64,000 nt of DNA from Mesorhizobium amorphae (GTDB lineage: Bacteria; Pseudomonadota; Alphaproteobacteria; Rhizobiales; Rhizobiaceae): assembly GCF_014843845.1 (NCBI RefSeq), contig NZ_JHQS01000056.1, positions 62,001-126,000 of the forward strand, given 5' to 3'. Position numbers and translations under genes: made by a program. This document shows, piece by piece, positions 57,952 to 64,000 of this stretch; position 1 is the first letter of the stretch; each line of letters begins with the position of its first letter. A model generated the notes under the pieces. That model worked only from the letters and a program-made list of their open reading frames with translations, did no database searches and had not been told where the DNA came from.

Positions 57952-58300
57952 TGCGTTCTCCTATCTCGTCGTCATCGTCGCCGTCGGCGATTCAGCACGG
58001 CTAAAAACTTACGGCGCAGAAGGTTTAAGCGACTCTAAGAGATACGCTCGACAAAGCATGAATGCGGAAGCTCAAATTTGACCGTCTTGCAATAACGTGG
58101 AGCGCGGCAGCGGGAAATTGGCTGCGGGATCGTACAGTGAAAGTCCCATGATGTTTCTCCTTTAGCCACCACGGCCGGAAGGAAACGTATGGTCGCAGAG
58201 CTCGCTTCCGGGTGGCCTGAACCGGGACGGCAGCTTCTGGCTTCCTTGGTAGTGAACGCGAACGTCCGTTCAGGGCAGCGAGCGACGCGCAGTATTTACC
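57952..58300. other. Intergenic stretch with one very small ORF
   Basis: Apart from the 25-residue frame at 58072-58149 I see no gene, repeat or RNA. AT-rich DNA near 57960-58080 may hold promoters for the 95-residue protein gene. Confidence 0.4.
58072..58149 (-). CDS. 25-residue small ORF with strong ribosome binding site
   Basis: AAAGGAGAAACATC precedes an ATG that reads MGLSLYDPAANFPLPRSTLL and stops five residues later (QDGQI). The site quality is much better than the length would suggest by chance. It may be a small protein, a leader peptide or the surviving start of a lost gene. Confidence 0.4.
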   Translation of the reverse strand: MGLSLYDPAANFPLPRSTLLQDGQI

Positions 58301-58633
58301 TTAACGTGGAAGCAGTAGAGAGATCTTGACCCGAGGTGCGAAAAAGCAACGCAAATACAGTTGATTGGTTATGACGTAGGTATTCTCGCATATGTGGTAT
58401 TGGCCGTCTGGGGATTCCTGCACGCGATCCTTCGGGATGATGAAATTATGCGGCAAGTAAATGTAGCCCCCATCAATTCTGGACCGTACCGAAGAGCTAG
58501 GTATGGCGCGGCAATCGGAACCGCCGCAACACTTGAATTTCGTCAGCGGGTCAATCCTGTCTTCGTACCAATCATGGGCGTTGGCGCCTGTTGCCGCGGC
58601 GATGCACATTGCCGTGAAGATGAACCTCCGCAT
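58301..58633 (-). CDS. Exported Cys-containing 110-residue protein
   Basis: The protein has a signal peptide MRRFIFTAMCIAAATGANA, then HDWYEDRIDPLTKFKCCGGSDCRAIP with three cysteines near residues 36-42, YLPHNFIIPKDRVQESPDGQYHIC near 70, and later CF. Mature HDWY at the N-terminus with a CCGGSDC motif recurs, as I remember, in short secreted rhizobial proteins of unknown role. GAGGAATG precedes the ATG. Disulfide formation in the periplasm is likely. Confidence 0.72.
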   Translation of the reverse strand: MRRFIFTAMCIAAATGANAHDWYEDRIDPLTKFKCCGGSDCRAIPSSSVRSRIDGGYIYLPHNFIIPKDRVQESPDGQYHICENTYVITNQLYLRCFFAPRVKISLLLPR

Positions 58634-58857
58634 GGCATTCCTCAGGTATCGGCAGGCGCTGCTGGTTCGAGCGTCTATGTATATTAGTGATCCGCTAAAA
58701 ATACCATTGGTCTCCGAATGACTAGGGCGTGTGCGCGCGCCGAGATGGTCCAGCAGCGTGTTGGCGATCTGTCCGTCATGCACCTGGCCAGCGGTCGGGC
58801 CGAGCACCGACGTCGGGAACGGATCGAACCCGGTGGGTTTTCGCCGACGGCTCGTTC

Positions 58858-59793
58858 TCAGTTCGCCTGGCCGTAATGGAGCAGTTTGAAGCAGTCGCCG
58901 CTTCCCGACTTCGACTGGGTCAGCAAGGGCTTCGCGCGGTCGATCCATTCCTGGTGCGATCTGGCATCGGCTTCGATCACATCGGCCGGTGCAAGGGCGA
59001 CGAAGCCGCGCCCCTTGCTGAACAGCCAGCACGCGCGGCCGAGATGTCTCCTGCTGCTGAGGCGCAGCAGGTCGGCATCGTAGAAGATATCCAGCACCTC
59101 CTGCTTGATTTTGCGCTCCTTTTCAGGATTGGCGACCGCAGCCTCGACCGACCCGCCGCCGATCGCGTCCAGCAGATCCTTGTAGTCGAGGGCGAGCTGG
59201 GTGGTGGCATATTTGATGTCGTTCTCGTCCCGCACGATGTTGAACCACAGCGTCGGATCGAGTTCGTTGACGACGAACGAGGTTTCGAAATCGCTCGACA
59301 GATTGAGGATATCGAACGCCTGGACATCGACGTCGCGCTCGACCAGAAGGATCTCGGCTACCTGCTTGCCGAGTTCCGTTCCCTGCGCGCTGACCGCGGC
59401 GTTCGTCCCCCCAAGGTCCGGACTGACATAAGGCCCGCCTTGATCCAGCAGCTCGTCAAATTCGCCGAGCGATGCGACGACAGGGGTGCCGCGGGCAATG
59501 CGCGCCGCCAGTTTGGCCAACACCTGTTGCAGCTCCGTCTCGCGTCTTTTCTGGTCCTGATAGTTCTGCTGGAAGAAGAAGATGAACAGGGACACGCCGA
59601 TGCCGATCAGGATCACGCCGAGCTGCGAAAAGATGTTGCGGTAGTATTCCAGCAGCTTTTCGCGATGGCGCACGTCGTCGCGCACACTGTGCGCCACGCG
59701 AAGATTGACGATCAGCGACAGGATCAGCAGCCCGGCACCGACCAGGATGAGGCCGCCGATGAGGAGGTAGCCATGGCCCGTGCCGAAATCCAT
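58858..59793 (-). CDS. Two-helix membrane protein of unknown function
   Basis: The 311-residue protein has two membrane helices at about residues 8-30 and 56-76 (YLLIGGLILVGAGLLILSLIV and LGVILIGIGVSLFIFFF). A charged coiled-coil-like stretch NYQDQKRRETELQQVLAKLAARI follows, then a soluble domain of about 200 residues. No catalytic motif is evident. The soluble part is probably cytoplasmic. No family is recognised, and no operon partner is clear. Confidence 0.7.
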   Translation of the reverse strand: MDFGTGHGYLLIGGLILVGAGLLILSLIVNLRVAHSVRDDVRHREKLLEYYRNIFSQLGVILIGIGVSLFIFFFQQNYQDQKRRETELQQVLAKLAARIARGTPVVASLGEFDELLDQGGPYVSPDLGGTNAAVSAQGTELGKQVAEILLVERDVDVQAFDILNLSSDFETSFVVNELDPTLWFNIVRDENDIKYATTQLALDYKDLLDAIGGGSVEAAVANPEKERKIKQEVLDIFYDADLLRLSSRRHLGRACWLFSKGRGFVALAPADVIEADARSHQEWIDRAKPLLTQSKSGSGDCFKLLHYGQAN

Positions 59794-60009
59794 TCGTCTG
59801 CCCCGAAACCCCAGGCTGCGCAGATTAATGCCATTTTGCTCAAATACCTATGGGTTCGTAGAGCATCGCAGCGCTCGGCAGAGAGACGTCGCGCTTCTCG
59901 GAGGACGAAGGATCTTGCCGACATGCCGCAGTTCGATCGGGAGCCTGGGCCGGCGCGCCCTGCGAGAAGCGGCCATTCCAATGCGAAAACGACCCCCCGC
60001 TGGCTCTGC

Positions 60010-61533
60010 CTAGGGTTGCTGCTCATACGCTGCGAGTGCCTTGGCGACGCCGGCAACGAGGTGCTCAACATCACCAGCATGTTCGAAGGCGATCCCGGTT
60101 TGCGCGAACTCCAATGGCGAATAGTCAGGCGCTATCCGCTTGACCTCCGCTATGATGCGCTGAGCTTCCTTCAGGTCGCCGAGTTGAGCGTGGCATCCTG
60201 CCAGCCTTGCCAGTCGCCAGGGAGTCTTCGAAGGCAGTTTGGACATGCTGACAAGCGCGGCCTTGTAGTCTCCAGCAGAGTATAGCGCGATAGCGCGATC
60301 CAAGTGGTACCAGTCGGGGTGGATCGGGTTGATCCGTATCGCACTGTCAAGTGCCGCGAGCGCTTCAAGAGGCCTGCCTCTCATCGTGAGCAAATACCCC
60401 ATTTGCGCGATCGTATCGGCGTCATATGGATTGAGGTCGAGCGCGCGTTGAAGGTGATGTTCAGCCGCTTCGAACCGGCGGGCTGAGAGGAAAGCCTGGG
60501 CGAGAACGCGATGGCAGCGTGGCTCTTCCGGCGCCAAGGTCACCGCACACTCCGCGCGGTCGATCACTGAACCAAGCAATGCCGAGGATGCCTCAGCATA
60601 GCCACCGATGATGAGATCGGCGAGCGCGATGTAGGAATGCGCCAAGGCATAGGTCGGGTCCTTTTCGACCGCAGCCTGGAAAAGACCGCGCGCAGCCTGA
60701 TTGTCATCATCACCATAACCGCGCAGCCGGGCCAGTCCACGCAGGAGAAGCTCGTATGCGGCCAGGCTGCCGGGAGGTTTTGGGGTTGCCTGCTTGATAC
60801 CTGCGTCGTCGATCCTGGCGACCAGCCGGTTCACCACACGGCGGGCGATTTCTTCCTGCATGTCGAAGATCTGGCCGCCGGAGGCAGCAAAGGTATCGCT
60901 CCACAGGACTCCACCCGTCGAAGCAGCAACGAGACTGATCGTGACCCGCATGCCGTCTGCCCGGGTCGTCGCCCTGCCGCGGACCAGATAGGTTGCGCCA
61001 AGGCTGTCGCCAACGGCACGCCAATCGGAAGCGGAATCCGAGACAAATGCAAATCCGGAATTGCGCGCCAGCACGACGACCGTTCCGAAGCGAGCCAACG
61101 CATTGACAATGTCCTCGGCGAAACCGTCGACCAAGGGGGTGTCTTCCGGCGCACCTTCATTGCTGAAACGCAGCACCGCAACGCGCGGCTGTCCGGCGCG
61201 CTCTTGCTTTGGCGCATCGGGAGGAGAGAAGACGTAGCCGCGCTTGGCGACCGTGCGGATAATGGTTTGGCTTTCGTCCTGCAGCGCCTTTCGCAACTCC
61301 CTGACCGCCTGCGTCAGTGAATCCTCGGTCACAAAGACATCAGGCCACACCGCCGACATCAGTTCAGACTTGGTCGCAACACGCCCGACATTCCTGCTGA
61401 GGTAGGCTAACAGGTCAAACGCCTTGGAGCGCAGAGCAACAGGTTTCCCGTCGCACAACAGCAGCCCGCGGGCAATATCAAGCTCGCAACTGCCAAGTGC
61501 CAGTGGTACGTGCCCTGGGTTTTCTCGCGACAT
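60010..61533 (-). CDS. Winged-helix (OmpR/CadC-type) regulator with TolB-like and TPR regions
   Basis: The 507-residue cytoplasmic protein has an N-terminal OmpR/PhoB-type winged helix (residues 10-100, with SKAFDLLAYLSRNVGRVATKSELMSAVWPDVFVTEDSLTQAVRELRKAL). A FlgO/TolB-like region at about 110-230 follows (RVAVLRFSNEGAPEDTPLVDGFAEDIVNALARF), then TPR-like repeats to the end. No membrane helix separates the parts, unlike CadC. Similar proteins occur next to nucleotide cyclases in rhizobia. The ATG at 61533 is used because the longer frame begins at a TTG. Confidence 0.83.
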   Translation of the reverse strand: MSRENPGHVPLALGSCELDIARGLLLCDGKPVALRSKAFDLLAYLSRNVGRVATKSELMSAVWPDVFVTEDSLTQAVRELRKALQDESQTIIRTVAKRGYVFSPPDAPKQERAGQPRVAVLRFSNEGAPEDTPLVDGFAEDIVNALARFGTVVVLARNSGFAFVSDSASDWRAVGDSLGATYLVRGRATTRADGMRVTISLVAASTGGVLWSDTFAASGGQIFDMQEEIARRVVNRLVARIDDAGIKQATPKPPGSLAAYELLLRGLARLRGYGDDDNQAARGLFQAAVEKDPTYALAHSYIALADLIIGGYAEASSALLGSVIDRAECAVTLAPEEPRCHRVLAQAFLSARRFEAAEHHLQRALDLNPYDADTIAQMGYLLTMRGRPLEALAALDSAIRINPIHPDWYHLDRAIALYSAGDYKAALVSMSKLPSKTPWRLARLAGCHAQLGDLKEAQRIIAEVKRIAPDYSPLEFAQTGIAFEHAGDVEHLVAGVAKALAAYEQQP

Positions 61534-61786
61534 TGAATGCCGATCTGACCAGCTTGACCAAACGCTGCCTGATTGGGGTCCCAATCGGCGCGGACGTCAA
61601 GGGATCAGGAGAATTTGATCCGCCTTCTCCTTGGCTGGAAGCCATCCGCCTCTCCATGGCGATGATCTCGAGCATTTCGAACATTGTTCCAGGCATGGGC
61701 GCACAAGGCGACGCAGCCATGACGCTGGATGCATATTCCAGGAGTTCCTGCCGGGCGGCTTGGCGCGTGTTCTCATTCGGTGACAT
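61478..61786 (-). CDS. Candidate 102-residue protein overlapping the winged-helix gene
   Basis: From ATG 61786, with GAGG about nine bases upstream, the frame reads MSPNENTRQAARQELLEYAS, then an amphipathic FEMLEIIAMERRMAS helix. It ends with a basic tail that overlaps the first 56 bp of the winged-helix gene in another frame. The first half looks protein-like; the tail does not. It could be a coupled small gene or chance. Confidence 0.4.
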   Translation of the reverse strand: MSPNENTRQAARQELLEYASSVMAASPCAPMPGTMFEMLEIIAMERRMASSQGEGGSNSPDPLTSAPIGTPIRQRLVKLVRSAFNVARKPRARTTGTWQLRA

Positions 61787-62117
61787 GTTCGACCTCATCC
61801 GGTTCGCTCTTGAGAACGATGAAGCCAAGGAACGGGCGCGTACCGGAAGATTTCTGAAATTCTGCTGAATCTCTCCTGTCGATCCACCGTACTTGCCGGG
61901 GGAAGCGGCGGCCACTTCCGCTTCCGGCACGGGCTATCGCGGCGCTGACTTTCGACCCATCGCTTTCCATTCCGTAAAAAACTTATGGTTTCGTAGATGT
62001 GCAAGGCCGATCCCGCGCGGTCGCCAAGGGCATGGCGTTTGTCTCAGCCATGCATCGAAGGCTTTTGCGCGCTGGCCGCAATGCTGTATCGAGCAGCAAG
62101 AATTCAAGGAGCCTTCG

Positions 62118-63284
62118 ATGACTTTCAACGATGCCGCGCCGACGGGCACAAGCGGCGGAGCGACGGAAGCGGCCTCCGGCACGGCCGATGACGTGAACGA
62201 CGGCACGGCGGCCGGCGATGCCTCTTGGCAGGACGACGTCCGCGCAGGCGTGCGCCATGTGCGCGATCTGGAGTCCCTGCCGTTGTCGCCGGCCGAGCGC
62301 GCGGCGGCTCAAAGCGCGGCCGCGAACCACAAGGTGCGCATCCCAAAAGCCTATCTCGACCTGATCGACTGGAATGACCCGCAAGATCCCATCCGGGCGC
62401 AGGTCATCCCGTCGCCGCAGGAACTGGCGGAGCAGGGCGGCGAGCTCGACGATCCGATCGGCGACCATGACTTCAGCCCGGTGCCGCGGCTGACGCATCG
62501 CCATACCGACCGCGTGCTGTTGTTCCCGACCTATCAATGCGCGGTCTATTGCCGGTTCTGCTTCCGTAAGGAGTCGCTGACCTCGATCGGCCGCGGCTAT
62601 ACGCGCGAAGCGCTCGAGCCGGCCTTCGCCTATATCGCGGACCACCCCGAAATCCGTGAGGTGATCCTGACCGGCGGCGACCCGCTCGCGCTGCCCGACA
62701 AGGCGCTGGCCGAGATCCGCGCCCGCATCGAGGCGATCCCGCATGTGCGCCTGCTGCGCATCCACACCCGCGTGCCGGTCGCGCTGCCTTCGCGCATCAC
62801 ATCAGGGCTGGTCGGGGCCTTACAGGGCCGGCTGATGGTCACCGTCGTCACCCATTTCAACCATTCGCGCGAGATAACGGAACCCACTGAAGCGGCCTGC
62901 CGTACCTTGCGCCACGCAGGCTTCGTGCTGCTCAACCAGAGCGTTCTGCTCAAGGGCGTCAACGACAATGTCGAGGTGCTGGAGGAGCTCTGTCGCGAAC
63001 TGATGTATCGCCTTGGCGTCAAGCCGTACTACCTGCACCACGGCGACCTCGCGCGCGGCATGGCGCACCGGCGCACCACAATCGCCGAAGGCCAGGCGCT
63101 GGCCGGCGCCCTGCGCCGGCGCCTGTCGGGCATCTGCAACCCCGTCTACGTGCTGGACCTGCCGGACGGCGGCGGCAAGGTCCCGCTCGGACCGTGCCAT
63201 GTCGAGGCGCGGGACGGGGAGACCTGGCGCATTCGCGGGCAGGATGGGGAGGTGAGGACGTATCGGGAGGTGGTGGGCGAGTAG
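62118..63284 (+). CDS. KamA-family radical SAM lysine 2,3-aminomutase
   Basis: The 388-residue protein has the radical SAM cluster motif CxxxCxxC at Cys141, Cys145 and Cys148 (QCAVYCRFCFRK), TGGDPLALPD near 185, RIHTRVPVALPSRI near 217-230, and the PLP lysine of the NPVYVLDLPDGGGKVPLG segment near 350-367. It moves the alpha-amino group of lysine to the beta carbon, either free lysine (KamA) or for EF-P modification (EpmB). The first 38 residues are a Gly/Ala/Thr-rich extension. AAGGAG precedes the ATG. No epmA or efp gene is in view. The 584 bp before it contain only the candidate ORF at 61478. Confidence 0.9.
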   Translation: MTFNDAAPTGTSGGATEAASGTADDVNDGTAAGDASWQDDVRAGVRHVRDLESLPLSPAERAAAQSAAANHKVRIPKAYLDLIDWNDPQDPIRAQVIPSPQELAEQGGELDDPIGDHDFSPVPRLTHRHTDRVLLFPTYQCAVYCRFCFRKESLTSIGRGYTREALEPAFAYIADHPEIREVILTGGDPLALPDKALAEIRARIEAIPHVRLLRIHTRVPVALPSRITSGLVGALQGRLMVTVVTHFNHSREITEPTEAACRTLRHAGFVLLNQSVLLKGVNDNVEVLEELCRELMYRLGVKPYYLHHGDLARGMAHRRTTIAEGQALAGALRRRLSGICNPVYVLDLPDGGGKVPLGPCHVEARDGETWRIRGQDGEVRTYREVVGE

Positions 63285-63329
63285 GGCAGCTTTGAAAAGG
63301 TTGGGTTCGCCCCGCCCGGGCGAGGAGCC

Positions 63330-64000
63330 CTACTGCAGCGTCCGCGTACTCTGCCAGAACCAGATTGCCAGCGAACCGGATCGCCCACGGATTTGTGTTT
63401 CCGCAGGTCCTCTCAGAACACCGGATTTGAACAGTGCGCAGTCGCGACCGGCGGCTTGCAGCATCTTGTCACTCACCGCGACTTCGGCATTCTGCTCGGC
63501 CGCGATCTCCATCAGGCGACTGGCGACGTTGACCGTGTCGCCGGTGGCCGCGATGTGCTGACGGGCTTGGCCGCCGAGTCGTGAGGCAACGATCGTTCCG
63601 TGGTGCGCTCCGATCTTGAAGCCGAGTCGCGATGCCGTCGATGCCGGCAACGAGACCAGCCAATCGTTGGTGCGGCTGGAGAGCCGTGCACAACAGCGAG
63701 CCGCATTGAAGGCGTCATTTGCCGCTGGTTCCGGCAGGCCGAACAGGATCATGGCTCCGTCACCCATGAAGGCAATGACGACGCCACCGCAGTCTGCCGC
63801 TTCCTTGTCCACCAACGCATGAAACGCGTTCAGAAGTTCGCGCGTGGCGCTCGGCCCCAATGTTTCACTCAGTCCGGTGAAGCCGGACAGGTCGATGAAC
63901 AGGATGGCGGCGTCTACCCGCACAGGTTCCTTGAGGAAGTCGCCATGTGTGGCGAGCCACTCGCCCAGGCCCGGAGCTTCAACGCGTTGCAGCAATTCGC
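63330..64000 (-). CDS. Class III adenylate/guanylate cyclase, partial
   Basis: The C-terminal 222 residues of a class III cyclase are present. The metal aspartates are in AILFIDLSGFTGLSE and VVIAFMGDGAMILFG, and the transition-state Asn and Arg are in ATGDTVNVASRL. The frame is open to the end of the window and the only start-like codon near the edge is an internal TTG, so the gene continues outside and may have an N-terminal sensor. It makes cyclic AMP or GMP. It converges with the KamA gene, 45 bp between stops. Confidence 0.87.
   Translation of the reverse strand, partial: ELLQRVEAPGLGEWLATHGDFLKEPVRVDAAILFIDLSGFTGLSETLGPSATRELLNAFHALVDKEAADCGGVVIAFMGDGAMILFGLPEPAANDAFNAARCCARLSSRTNDWLVSLPASTASRLGFKIGAHHGTIVASRLGGQARQHIAATGDTVNVASRLMEIAAEQNAEVAVSDKMLQAAGRDCALFKSGVLRGPAETQIRGRSGSLAIWFWQSTRTLQ

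Overview
The window is high-GC DNA with the gene repertoire of a soil or plant-associated alphaproteobacterium of the Rhizobiales. A Mesorhizobium-like (Phyllobacteriaceae) chromosome is the best guess. The grounds are the density of solute-binding-protein ABC importers, the DUF982 and DUF1127 small proteins, a ThuA/ThuB-like pair, the DUF2778 protein and several intergenic palindromes of the kind common in that genus. The species is inference. I saw no phage, insertion sequence, CRISPR array, rRNA or plasmid replication genes. The only tRNA is tRNA-Arg(TCT) at 88-164.

Layout. 1-3.4 kb is loose accessory DNA: the tRNA, a PilZ protein, a DUF982 protein, an ArsR-type repressor, a short relic of a permease gene, and a 2-keto-4-pentenoate hydratase-like gene that stops early next to a double palindrome. 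3.4-11 kb is a coherent catabolic unit: a PotABCD-type importer, a divergent LysR regulator, an M20 amidohydrolase and an arginine-deiminase-superfamily enzyme, probably for an amide or guanidino compound. 11-16.7 kb holds a FAD-linked oxidase, a tandem pair of overlapping small paralogues, an MBL hydrolase, a TetR/SDR divergent pair and a SRAP-type YedK protein. 16.9-24.5 kb looks like a sialic-acid-type cluster: NanR-like GntR regulator, peptide-class ABC importer with a fused double ATPase, and a NanA-like lyase.

24.5-31.6 kb carries mixed small genes, a DUF2778 (L,D-transpeptidase-like) protein, a DUF4239 membrane protein, a ThuA/Gfo-Idh pair and a GFA-family protein. 31.6-37.5 kb is an amino-acid ABC importer on the minus strand with a saccharopine-dehydrogenase-like enzyme, an Lrp regulator and a BKACE-family enzyme. 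37.7-43.4 kb has an exported phytochelatin-synthase-like protein, OsmC, a 2-oxoglutarate oxygenase, an ABC-F ATPase and a glutathione transferase. 43.9-47.3 kb has a GlxA-type AraC regulator divergent from a methyltransferase, followed by DUF1127, an exported CxxC AhpD-like protein and a membrane protein.

48-64 kb has a CHASE-PAS-GGDEF-EAL protein, a serine beta-lactamase-fold hydrolase, a ribose-type ABC importer whose two permeases are fused, a poorly conserved stretch of small genes (57-58.7 kb), a winged-helix/TPR regulator, a KamA-type lysine aminomutase and a class III nucleotide cyclase that runs off the window edge.

All functional names come from motifs and family resemblance read by eye. 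No search was run. Substrates of the importers are inferred from neighbours only.
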